Source of the DNA: Promethearchaeota archaeon
GTDB taxonomy: Archaea; Asgardarchaeota; Lokiarchaeia; Sigynarchaeales; SOKP01
DNA length: 5,461 bases
Reading direction: 5' to 3'
Assembly (NCBI GenBank): GCA_016839905.1
Contig: JAEOTJ010000137.1
Location: 1 to 5,461 of the forward strand
Position 1 is the first letter of the stretch, and each line of letters starts with the position of its first letter. Under the pieces are notes generated by a model, which ran no database searches, was not told the origin of the DNA, and worked only from the letters and a program-made list of their open reading frames with translations. The position numbers and the translations under genes were made by a program. This document shows positions 1 to 5,461 of this stretch, piece by piece.

Positions 1-291
1 CATTGAACCGGCTCCAATTATCAAATTCTTGATATCTATTTTTTCCTCAAAATATTTCACTAGTTCTTTTTTCAATTCGGTAGAATTTGAATCAGGGTAT
101 CTATTTAATTTATTAATTGAGTCCTTGTAGGAATGAGAGAACATTTCTGGATTAATGAGTGGATTTATATTTGTACTAAAATCTAATAATGAATTAGGGT
201 CGATTTTTAAGTTATATTTAAAAATTTCACCACCATGACGATCATGTCTTAAAATTTTCTTTTTTTCTTCAATAGCATCATTAAACTTCAA
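1..291 (-). CDS. cobD: Threonine-phosphate decarboxylase (CobD-like PLP enzyme), N-terminal part, cut by the window edge
   Basis: The first 97 codons of a fold-type I PLP aminotransferase-like protein are visible; the rest lies beyond the left edge. From the TTG the translation gives RHDRHGGEIF, then LLDFSTNINPL, then NRYPD, then NLIIGAGSM. The HGG, DFS-NINP, RYPD and GxGS series is the usual N-terminus of CobD and of the related histidinol-phosphate aminotransferases. CobD decarboxylates L-threonine O-3-phosphate to (R)-1-aminopropan-2-yl phosphate, the linker of the cobamide nucleotide loop; the B12 importer genes next to it favour CobD over HisC. The PLP lysine would lie outside the window. 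The gene overlaps the end of btuD, so the two are probably co-translated. The start is uncertain: TTG at 291 is the first conventional start, but GGAGG at 308-304 lies 12 nt from it and only 6 nt from an in-frame ATT at 297-295. There is no in-frame ATG or GTG nearby. Confidence 0.88.
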   Translation of the reverse strand, partial: MKFNDAIEEKKKILRHDRHGGEIFKYNLKIDPNSLLDFSTNINPLINPEMFSHSYKDSINKLNRYPDSNSTELKKELVKYFEEKIDIKNLIIGAGSM

Positions 292-1552
292 ATGAATTAG
301 ATACCTCCATAGATTCAATAATCTTGATAAGTTTTTGTGAATCATTAATTACTTTAACATTTTTTTTATTTTTTATCTCATTGTATAATTTTGTTGCTAA
401 ACCTCCAGTGAAATCACGTTCTTTTATTGAAGTAATTTCATGAATTATTATATTTTTATTACTTTCATTCAGAATTTTCAGATTTTTTAAATTTCCCTTA
501 CCAATTGGGATGTTTGATAAAATTATTAAATCTATAGTTTTTAATAATTCATTTAATTCTTGAGTAGACTCATCTGATATAGGAGAAAATGGTGCTTCAG
601 TAATTACCTCATAATTCAATTCTCTGGCAAGGATTAAATCATCATCTAATTCATTAATCACACCAACAGTAACACTATAATTTTTCAGTTTAGGAAGGAG
701 TTCCAAGGCAACTCCACCTCCAGCAACCATATGTATTTTTAATTTATCTCCTATTCCATTTTCGCTTGAATTAAATTGATTACTTATTCCTATTGGCGTG
801 ATATAAACTGAATTTGTAAAGGCATTTTTTTTTATGATCACATCAACATCATAAACAGATTTTATATTTTCTCTAGTGATTATATCTTGAGTATCTCCAA
901 GGGATTTGATCAATCCATCTTTTAAGAGAATTATTTTATCACAGTATTGAGTAGCGATGTTTAAATCATGCAACACAATTATAATAATTAGGCCTTTATT
1001 GACATATTCTTTCAGCATTTCCATAAATTCCAGTTGATAATTGATGTCTAAGTGGGTTGTAGGCTCATCTAGCAGAATTATTTTACTCTGTTGGGCCATA
1101 GCTCTAGCAAGAATTACTTTTTGTTGTTCTCCTCCACTTAATTGATTAAAGTTTCGATTTTTTAAATCATTTAATCGAAACTTAGTTATAATTTCATTAA
1201 TAATTTTTTTATCTTCAGAGGATTCTCGTTCAAATCTTCCTACATGTGCATATCGTCCCATTTTTATGATTTCTTTTACTGTAAAGTCAAATTCTATCAA
1301 ATTTGATTGACTAACTACGGCTAGCTTCTTTGCTATTTCTCGAATACTTAATTTTTTTATGTCATCTTCATCAATGAATACTTTGCCATAATCATTTTTT
1401 AAAATTCCACTAAGGATTTTTATAAGTGTTGTTTTACCACTTCCATTTGGACCAAGTATCCCATAAAGATGCCCTTTATTAAATTGAAGTGAAATATCAC
1501 TTAAAATTAGTTTTGTACCGTATTTAAATTCGATATTCTCACATTCTAGCAC
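281..1552 (-). CDS. btuD: Corrinoid/B12 ABC importer ATP-binding protein with C-terminal accessory domain
   Basis: This 423-residue protein is the cytoplasmic ATPase of a type II (BtuCD/FecCD-like) importer. Residues 1 to about 255 form a complete nucleotide-binding domain: Walker A GPNGSGKTT at 34-42, Q-loop Gln82, signature LSGGEQQ at 138-144, Walker B IILLDEP at 158-164, D-loop LD at 168-169 and switch histidine H195 in VLHD. All catalytic positions are intact. After a linker, residues about 270-415 form a second alpha/beta-looking domain with a glycine-rich MVAGGG at 275-280 and a conserved-looking EAPFSPI at 319-325. Ordinary BtuD or FepC ATPases are about 250-270 residues, so this is a real extension; from memory, some archaeal BtuD proteins have a similar one. 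The start is GTG at 1552, because an in-frame TGA lies just upstream, and GGATGAT ends 5 nt before it. It sits 46 nt after btuC. Corrinoid as substrate is inferred from neighbours cobD and cobT. Confidence 0.93.
   Translation of the reverse strand: MLECENIEFKYGTKLILSDISLQFNKGHLYGILGPNGSGKTTLIKILSGILKNDYGKVFIDEDDIKKLSIREIAKKLAVVSQSNLIEFDFTVKEIIKMGRYAHVGRFERESSEDKKIINEIITKFRLNDLKNRNFNQLSGGEQQKVILARAMAQQSKIILLDEPTTHLDINYQLEFMEMLKEYVNKGLIIIIVLHDLNIATQYCDKIILLKDGLIKSLGDTQDIITRENIKSVYDVDVIIKKNAFTNSVYITPIGISNQFNSSENGIGDKLKIHMVAGGGVALELLPKLKNYSVTVGVINELDDDLILARELNYEVITEAPFSPISDESTQELNELLKTIDLIILSNIPIGKGNLKNLKILNESNKNIIIHEITSIKERDFTGGLATKLYNEIKNKKNVKVINDSQKLIKIIESMEVSNSFEV
304..308 (-). promoter_or_regulatory. 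Shine-Dalgarno sequence for cobD, inside the btuD 3' end
   Basis: The minus strand reads GGAGG at 308-304, a strong match to the archaeal anti-SD sequence, and it lies within the last codons of btuD. It is 6 nt from ATT (297-295) and 12 nt from TTG (291-289). The usual SD spacing favours the ATT, so this site bears on which start is used. Confidence 0.6.
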
Positions 1553-1602
1553 AATATATCATCCATATTATTAATATAAATATAATAAAAGGCTGATTTC
1601 AT
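1546..1602 (-). other. Possible 18-codon leader ORF bridging btuC and btuD
   Basis: An ATG at 1602-1600 overlaps the btuC stop codon as ATGA, and the frame stays open for 18 codons (MKSAFYYIYINNMDDILC). It ends at a TAG (1548-1546) that overlaps the GTG start region of btuD (GTGCTAG). GGTGA, a good archaeal SD match, lies 6 nt before the ATG, although those bases also encode the btuC C-terminus. The peptide resembles nothing I know. A plausible role is translational coupling, carrying ribosomes from the btuC stop to the btuD start. An ORF this short can arise by chance. Confidence 0.25.
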
Positions 1603-2588
1603 ATTAATTCACCAGATCTTTTCTTTTTAATTACTAGATATACAAAGAAAGGGCCACCTAACAAAGCAGTTAAAATTCCTACAGGTAGTTCTAATGGAGG
1701 AGCTATGCTACGTGCAAATACATCGGCCCATATAAGTAATAAAGCACCGCCTATCGCAGAAAATGGAATTAACTTGCGATTATCGCTTCCAACTATTAAC
1801 CGCATAAAATGTGGTACTAGCAAGCCAACAAAACCTATACAACCACAAAATGCAACCGCAGTTGAAGTTAATAATGTCATTAAAATTAATGTAATTTTTT
1901 TAGATTGTTCAACATTAACCCCCATTGATTGAGCAGAAGCATCTCCAAATACCATCACGTTCAAATCCCTTCCATAGAAAAATAATAAAACAATTCCAAT
2001 GATCATAACTACAAATACTATGTAAAGTTCCGCCCAAGTAGCGCCCCAAAAACTACCCATTAGATAAGATAAAATATAATGAACTTGTTCTTCAGAAAAA
2101 AATAAAATGAAACTTGTAAGAGCAGAAAAGAAATATGAAATAGCTAACCCAGAAAGTAATAAAGCTGTTAGAGATAATTGATATCTAGTTTTTGAAAGAT
2201 TATATATTATAATAACAGATAATAATGCAAATAGAAAGGATATTAATGGAATCGTAAATAAACTAAAAACAGAAGCTATACCTAGCACAACTGCCAAAGC
2301 TGCACCAAAACCAGCCGCTGAAGATATGCCTATAATATAAGGTTCTACAATAGGATTTCTAAATAATCCTTGTGAAGCAACACCAGCAACTGCAAGCATT
2401 GCACCTACAAAAGCAGCCATTAAAATCCTTGGCAATCTTAATTTTAAAATAATTACTTGCTCTCCTCTAGTCCAAATTTGGCGAATGGGAAAACCAAATC
2501 TTTCCAAGAATATTCCTACTATTTTATTAAATTCAATACTTACACTTCCAATAGACACTGCTATTATTATGCTAAAAATTAATAACAC
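1599..2588 (-). CDS. btuC: Corrinoid/B12 ABC importer permease (BtuC/FecCD family)
   Basis: This is the polytopic membrane permease that forms the translocation path of the importer. From the GTG at 2588 it is 329 residues and hydrophobic throughout, with family signatures in order: LRLPR at 50-54, QGLFRNP at 73-79 followed by EPYIIGIS, the coupling-helix segment GFVGLLVPH at 252-260, and the terminal GILTALLGGPFFVYLV from 304, ending in a basic tail KKKR. FecCD permeases usually have about 10 transmembrane helices and 320-350 residues. The GTG start looks too late: it cuts the first helix and has only pyrimidine-rich sequence before it. The frame stays open up to a TAA at 2645-2643 and would add a basic, then hydrophobic N-terminus (see 2589-2642). 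It lies downstream of btuF in the same operon. Family membership is firm; corrinoid rather than iron-siderophore as substrate rests on cobD and cobT next door. Confidence 0.92.
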   Translation of the reverse strand: MLLIFSIIIAVSIGSVSIEFNKIVGIFLERFGFPIRQIWTRGEQVIILKLRLPRILMAAFVGAMLAVAGVASQGLFRNPIVEPYIIGISSAAGFGAALAVVLGIASVFSLFTIPLISFLFALLSVIIIYNLSKTRYQLSLTALLLSGLAISYFFSALTSFILFFSEEQVHYILSYLMGSFWGATWAELYIVFVVMIIGIVLLFFYGRDLNVMVFGDASAQSMGVNVEQSKKITLILMTLLTSTAVAFCGCIGFVGLLVPHFMRLIVGSDNRKLIPFSAIGGALLLIWADVFARSIAPPLELPVGILTALLGGPFFVYLVIKKKRSGELI

Positions 2589-2642
2589 TAAAAGGAAAAA
2601 AAAAAGAAAAAGGATTTTAAATTGGTTTTTTATTTTTATAAT
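2589..2642 (-). other. btuC: Probable N-terminal extension of btuC read from a non-canonical start
   Basis: In frame with btuC and upstream of the GTG at 2588, codons from ATT (2642-2640) encode IIKIKNQFKILFLFFFLL, a short basic segment leading into hydrophobic residues that complete transmembrane helix 1. There is no ATG, GTG or TTG between the in-frame TAA at 2645-2643 and the GTG. The other two frames are closed by stops here, so a single indel in the ten-base homopolymer would not restore a normal start. An ATT or the following ATA start is therefore likely, giving about 347 residues. Confidence 0.5.
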
Positions 2643-2648
2643 TTATAA

Positions 2649-2654
2649 CTACCT
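2649..2654 (-). promoter_or_regulatory. SD-like site for the extended btuC start
   Basis: The minus strand reads AGGTAG at 2654-2649, a partial match to AGGTGA, in the gap between btuF and btuC. It is 6 nt from ATT at 2642 and 9 nt from ATA at 2639, but about 60 nt from the GTG at 2588, so it supports the upstream start. Confidence 0.4.
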
Positions 2655-2680
2655 AATAATTATTTTAATTAGATTTTTAT

Positions 2681-3616
2681 TTAAATTAAAAGAGATGGAT
2701 AAAGATAATGTGTCATATTTTCCAATGCCATAATGATTCTCGGACCAGCTCTTAAAAAAATATCATCAAAACATTTAAATATACGATCTTCGATACATGC
2801 ATTAACAACATCATAACCATTTCTTTCACTTACTTCTTGAGAATACCAAGGTGCACTATGTTCTGATATAAATATTACTTCAGGATTTTCAGCAATAATC
2901 CATTCATGACTAACTGTTGGCCATTCAAGATCAAGAGTACCAAAAATATTCAGGGCTCCTGCTTTGCTAATCATATCATCTAAATATGAGGTTCCTCCAG
3001 CGACTTTAGGAGTTTCCCAAATTTCAAAGTAACAATTAAGTTTTTCTTCCTCAGCTAAAGTGTCTGTTTCATTTGTAATTTCTTCCATTTCAAGTTTAAG
3101 ATCAGTCACAATCTCCAAGCCTTTATTATTCGCATCAGTCAAGTCTGCAATAACACCGATATTATTGATTATTTCTCCAAGAGTTTCTGCCAAAATAATT
3201 ACAATAGGATATCCTAACTCCTCTAGAACGGCTGTTGAATCAGCGTTCCAAGCTGCAGACAGGATTAAGTCGGGATCCAAGCTTACCAAGACCTCAAGAT
3301 CTGGAGTTGAGAATCCTCCAATACTTGGTTTGGATGAGACTTCTACAGGATAATTGCAATAATCAGTTACTCCCACAACCCTATCATCTACTTCTAAGGC
3401 AAATAATATCTCTGTAATTGATGGTGCCATCGAGACAATTTTTTCTGGTTTGTTTGGAATAAAAACTTTTCTACCCATTGAGTCTATGAAGATATAACCT
3501 TCAAAATCTTGTTCTGGTTGAATATTAAATAAATTAAACAAAAAAAATCCAAGCATACTTCCTCCTATGATCAGGCTAGCTAAAAGGGCACCCGTTAAAG
3601 TATCTTTTGTTTCCAT
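2681..3616 (-). CDS. btuF: Membrane-anchored corrinoid-binding protein of the B12 importer (BtuF-like)
   Basis: This 311-residue extracellular substrate-binding protein delivers corrinoid to BtuC. Residues about 7-32 are a single hydrophobic segment with no lipobox cysteine, so an uncleaved N-terminal anchor, or a signal peptide, is expected. Residues about 42 to 305 are the two-lobed class III (BtuF/FhuD) binding fold: KIVSMAPSITEILFAL at 59-74, VVGVTDYCNYP at 80-90, LVSLDPDLILS at 110-120 and VSHEWIIAENPEVIFIS at 235-251. E69 and E238 fall where the BtuC-docking glutamates of E. coli BtuF lie, by motif comparison from memory. The C-terminal FLRAGPRIIMALENM is also typical. The ATG at 3616 is the only in-frame start; it has no SD, but a TATA box sits 28-36 nt upstream, suggesting a leaderless or nearly leaderless mRNA. 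It is the first gene of the minus-strand operon. Binding of another metal chelate is possible, but the neighbours favour corrinoid. Confidence 0.9.
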   Translation of the reverse strand: METKDTLTGALLASLIIGGSMLGFFLFNLFNIQPEQDFEGYIFIDSMGRKVFIPNKPEKIVSMAPSITEILFALEVDDRVVGVTDYCNYPVEVSSKPSIGGFSTPDLEVLVSLDPDLILSAAWNADSTAVLEELGYPIVIILAETLGEIINNIGVIADLTDANNKGLEIVTDLKLEMEEITNETDTLAEEEKLNCYFEIWETPKVAGGTSYLDDMISKAGALNIFGTLDLEWPTVSHEWIIAENPEVIFISEHSAPWYSQEVSERNGYDVVNACIEDRIFKCFDDIFLRAGPRIIMALENMTHYLYPSLLI

Positions 3617-3643
3617 TTTTATTTCATTCTTTTTTTTTAGTAA

Positions 3644-3652
3644 TATTTTATA
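3644..3652 (-). promoter_or_regulatory. TATA box for the btuFCD-cobD operon
   Basis: The minus strand reads TATAAAATA at 3652-3644, close to the archaeal TATA consensus. Its centre is about 32 nt before the btuF ATG. Archaeal transcription usually starts about 25 nt downstream of the box centre, placing the start only a few bases before the ATG. This agrees with the absence of an SD there. Confidence 0.6.
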
Positions 3653-3659
3653 GGTTAAG

Positions 3660-3705
3660 TTTCCTATTAATATTTATATTATTAAATTTAAAAATATTAT
3701 GGAAA
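3660..3705. repeat. Imperfect inverted repeat between the divergent promoters
   Basis: TTTCC at 3660-3664 is mirrored by GGAAA at 3701-3705, and the inner flanks ATTAATAT (3666-3673) and ATATTAT (3694-3700) also pair with one gap. It lies between the btuF TATA box and the cobT start and spans the likely cobT TATA box. It could be an operator for a regulator acting on both units. The region is almost pure A+T, so the inner pairing may be chance; the GC-containing ends are the more notable part. Confidence 0.25.
3687..3696 (+). promoter_or_regulatory. Candidate TATA box for cobT
   Basis: TTTAAAAATA lies about 45 nt before the cobT ATG and is the best TATA-like stretch in the expected zone; it would give a leader of about 18-20 nt. 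The surrounding sequence is so A+T-rich that other positions, such as TATTTATATT at 3671-3680, cannot be excluded. Confidence 0.3.
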
Positions 3706-3736
3706 TAAAATTATTACAAAAATATCGTGTTAATAA

Positions 3737-4822
3737 ATGGATGATATAATAAAAATAGGAAAACCAGAAGCCATAGAAAAATTTATATCAAAAATCCGTG
3801 GAAAAAAGCCGCTCTTCATATGTGTCATCGGAAATACGGAAACTGCGAAGATTCCAGGCATTTCTGCGGCAGGAGCAAATCCTGAAATAACAGATTACAC
3901 CCCTGCCGCTGATATGGAATATTTATTATATGAAAAATGCAGGTGTATTGATGGAGTTCCAATAACTCCAGATGGCATTCCAACTCCGGCATTGATCACT
4001 AAAGCTTCATTGGATTTATCAAAGATCCCTTTTTTAATTGCTGTAGGAGGATTAAGAGTTCTTCCAGAAGCCCCTTATATGGATTTTAGCGGAAAACCAG
4101 GAGCAGATATATCAAAGGGAAAGGGAATTACCAATGCTAAGAATATTTTTGAAAAAGCTAAGATTTTTGGAGAAAATATCTCAAAAACAGTGGATTATTT
4201 AGTAATTGGTGAAAGTATTGCTGGTGGAACCACAACAGCATTGGGTGTTTTAACTGCAATGGGATTTGACGCATTAGATAAAATAAGTAGTAGCTTACCG
4301 ATAAATCCTATTGAATTAAAAACAAAAATTGTAAATTCAGGATTAGAAAAAAATAATCTAAAAACAGGAGATTTCAGATATAAAGCATTTAAGGCAATAG
4401 AAGCACTTGGAGACCCTATACAACCCGTGGTATCTGGAATAGCAATTGGTGCTGCAAAAAGGATTCCAGTAATTTTAGCAGGAGGGACTCAGATGTCTGC
4501 GGTAATTGCAATAATAAATGCAATAGAACCGGATTCTTTAGGGAATATAGCAATCGGGACAACTAGATGGATAATATCAGATGAAAAAACGGATCTTAAA
4601 GGAATTGTTGATCAAATCAATTCAGACATTCCAATCCTCGCAGCAAACTTGAATTTCAGTAAAATGAAACATAATGGGTTAAAAACATATGAACAAGGGA
4701 TAGTGAAAGAAGGCGTTGGCGCTGGAGGGATTGCTATAGCAAGCATATTATCTAATAATGAAAAAATTACAATAGAAGAAATACACCAAAAGATAGAAGA
4801 AAATTATGAGAAAATAATTTAA
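3737..4822 (+). CDS. cobT: Nicotinate-nucleotide:dimethylbenzimidazole phosphoribosyltransferase, archaeal type
   Basis: This 361-residue cytoplasmic enzyme transfers phosphoribose from nicotinate mononucleotide to a base, classically 5,6-dimethylbenzimidazole, giving alpha-ribazole 5'-phosphate, the lower-ligand precursor of cobamides. The protein reads end to end as the archaeal CobT family (formerly UPF0284): GNTETAKIPGISAAG at 32-46 followed by TDYTPAAD at 52-59, DGVPITPDGIPTPALIT at 72-88, VIGESIAGGTTTAL at 156-169, then LAGGTQM, AIGTTRW, and near the C-terminus KEGVGAGG at 324-331. E325 is the likely counterpart of the catalytic glutamate (Glu317) of Salmonella CobT, judged by motif position. 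The ATG at 3737 directly follows an in-frame TAA, fixing the start, and no SD is present. It is divergent from the btuFCD-cobD operon. No truncation or missing motif is seen. Which base it activates in this organism cannot be read from the sequence. Confidence 0.95.
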   Translation: MDDIIKIGKPEAIEKFISKIRGKKPLFICVIGNTETAKIPGISAAGANPEITDYTPAADMEYLLYEKCRCIDGVPITPDGIPTPALITKASLDLSKIPFLIAVGGLRVLPEAPYMDFSGKPGADISKGKGITNAKNIFEKAKIFGENISKTVDYLVIGESIAGGTTTALGVLTAMGFDALDKISSSLPINPIELKTKIVNSGLEKNNLKTGDFRYKAFKAIEALGDPIQPVVSGIAIGAAKRIPVILAGGTQMSAVIAIINAIEPDSLGNIAIGTTRWIISDEKTDLKGIVDQINSDIPILAANLNFSKMKHNGLKTYEQGIVKEGVGAGGIAIASILSNNEKITIEEIHQKIEENYEKII

Positions 4823-4856
4823 TTTTGCATTAATGATTAATTAATACCTAAAATAC

Positions 4857-5461
4857 ATGAAATTTAATTACTATTTATTTGATTTAGATAATTGTTTATT
4901 GCACAATCCAGATCCCAATGAATATTTTGACACGATTCTAATTAAAACCTTAAAGGAACTATCAATAAAGATCCCTAAGGAAAAGGAGAGAAGAGAATTA
5001 TTTTATGCTGGAGAGGGATGTTCTTTTATTTTAGAGAATTGGAGTATTTCTAAACCTCAAGATTTTTGGCAACTATTTGATGATATTGATTTTAAGAAGA
5101 GAAAAATTCTTATTGAAAAAAAAGAGATTTATCTTTATAAAGATGTTAAGAATGTTTTACAGAAATTATTAGATTTAAACAAGAAAACAGCTGTGATTTC
5201 AAATTCTCCTAATTATATCATGGATTTTATTATAGATAAATTTAATTTAGCTCAATTTTTTAATGAAATCTTGAGTATTGATTATGGTAAAAATGATAAT
5301 ATTGCCAAACCCTCGCCTGAAGGAATATTATTTGTCTTAGAAAAATTCAACTACAATCCCAGGATTTTCAAGGCTTTAATGATTGGAGATTCTTATATTG
5401 ATATTGTTGCTGCAAAAAAAGCAAATATTTATGCTTGTTTAATTAATAGGGATTCAGAGAA
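4857..5461 (+). CDS. HAD-superfamily phosphohydrolase, cut by the window edge
   Basis: The ATG at 4857 opens a frame of 201 codons with no stop before the right edge; an in-frame TAA at 4842-4844 rules out an earlier start. The haloacid dehalogenase motifs are present in order: motif I FDLDNCL with nucleophile D9 and acid D11, motif II VISNS with S115, motif III lysine K151 in AKPSP, and motif IV GDSYID with D178 and D182. Residues about 15-90 form a helical-looking C1-type cap, as in phosphoglycolate phosphatase-like and nucleotidase-like members. Motif I has Cys13 where DxDxT enzymes have Thr. The missing part is probably short, as such proteins are usually 210-240 residues. It starts 34 nt after cobT in the same direction but has no SD, so it may share the cobT transcript or have its own promoter. 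The substrate is unknown. Its position suggests a phosphate ester in cobamide synthesis, such as alpha-ribazole phosphate, but this is inference. Confidence 0.85.
   Translation, partial: MKFNYYLFDLDNCLLHNPDPNEYFDTILIKTLKELSIKIPKEKERRELFYAGEGCSFILENWSISKPQDFWQLFDDIDFKKRKILIEKKEIYLYKDVKNVLQKLLDLNKKTAVISNSPNYIMDFIIDKFNLAQFFNEILSIDYGKNDNIAKPSPEGILFVLEKFNYNPRIFKALMIGDSYIDIVAAKKANIYACLINRDSE

Noticed and set aside
1705..1932. A 75-codon plus-strand frame inside btuC
   Set aside because: It is antisense to a well-supported permease, matches no family I recognise, and has no SD or promoter of its own.
2590..2614. A 25-nt pure purine run on the plus strand, including ten consecutive A, considered as a regulatory tract or sequencing artefact
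   Set aside because: On the minus strand it reads as Phe/Leu codons in frame with btuC and fits the first transmembrane helix, so membrane-protein coding in an A+T-rich genome explains it.
2485..2733. An 82-codon plus-strand frame with a basic and hydrophobic stretch spanning the btuC start and the btuF end
   Set aside because: It is antisense to btuC and btuF; its Lys-rich and Ile/Phe-rich parts are the complement of the btuC helix codons and A+T-rich spacer.
3060..3417. Two overlapping plus-strand frames of 97 and 60 codons within btuF
   Set aside because: Both are shadows of the btuF coding strand, overlap each other in different frames, and have no recognisable domain.
281..3616. Reading the importer as an iron-siderophore system (FecBCD/FhuBCD)
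   Set aside because: The families overlap, but cobD overlapping the ATPase gene and divergent cobT make corrinoid the better substrate call; it is not strictly excluded.
3617..3736. A cobalamin riboswitch upstream of btuF or cobT
   Set aside because: The region is only 120 bp, nearly all A+T, and lacks a B12-box-like GC-containing core; the btuF transcript also appears leaderless.
4823..4856. A terminator or separate promoter between cobT and the HAD gene
   Set aside because: The 34-nt spacer has no GC-rich stem, no long T run and no clear TATA box at the right distance, so neither can be supported.

Overview
The window is AT-rich and carries a vitamin B12 (cobamide) uptake and assembly locus, probably from an archaeon. 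Three things point to archaea. The CobT homologue is the archaeal-type nicotinate-nucleotide:dimethylbenzimidazole phosphoribosyltransferase. The ATPase of the B12 importer has a long C-terminal extension of a kind I recall from archaeal BtuD proteins. The first gene of each divergent unit lacks a Shine-Dalgarno (SD) sequence and has a TATA-like box just upstream, as in leaderless archaeal transcripts. The base composition would fit Asgard archaea of the Lokiarchaeia type, among others, but I cannot fix the lineage from this sequence alone.

The left two thirds (1-3616) is one minus-strand operon, transcribed right to left as btuF - btuC - btuD - cobD. BtuF is a membrane-anchored corrinoid-binding protein, BtuC the permease and BtuD the ATPase; together they form a corrinoid importer. 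cobD (threonine-phosphate decarboxylase, which makes the aminopropanol-phosphate linker) overlaps the 3' end of btuD and runs off the left edge. A 120-bp divergent intergenic region (3617-3736) separates this operon from plus-strand cobT, which makes alpha-ribazole phosphate for the lower ligand. cobT is followed 34 nt later by a HAD-superfamily phosphohydrolase that runs off the right edge.

Together the genes bring in corrinoid (cobinamide or complete cobamides) and supply two pieces of the nucleotide loop: the aminopropanol linker and the activated lower-ligand base. CobS, the CobY/CobU guanylyltransferase, CbiB and the adenosyltransferase are not in the window.

I see no RNA genes, mobile elements, CRISPR arrays or dramatic new system. 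The best second-look items are apparent non-canonical (ATT) start codons for btuC and cobD, each 6 nt after an SD-like motif; the C-terminal extra domain of BtuD; an 18-codon ORF that overlaps the btuC stop and btuD start; and the HAD enzyme beside cobT as a candidate for a missing phosphatase step.
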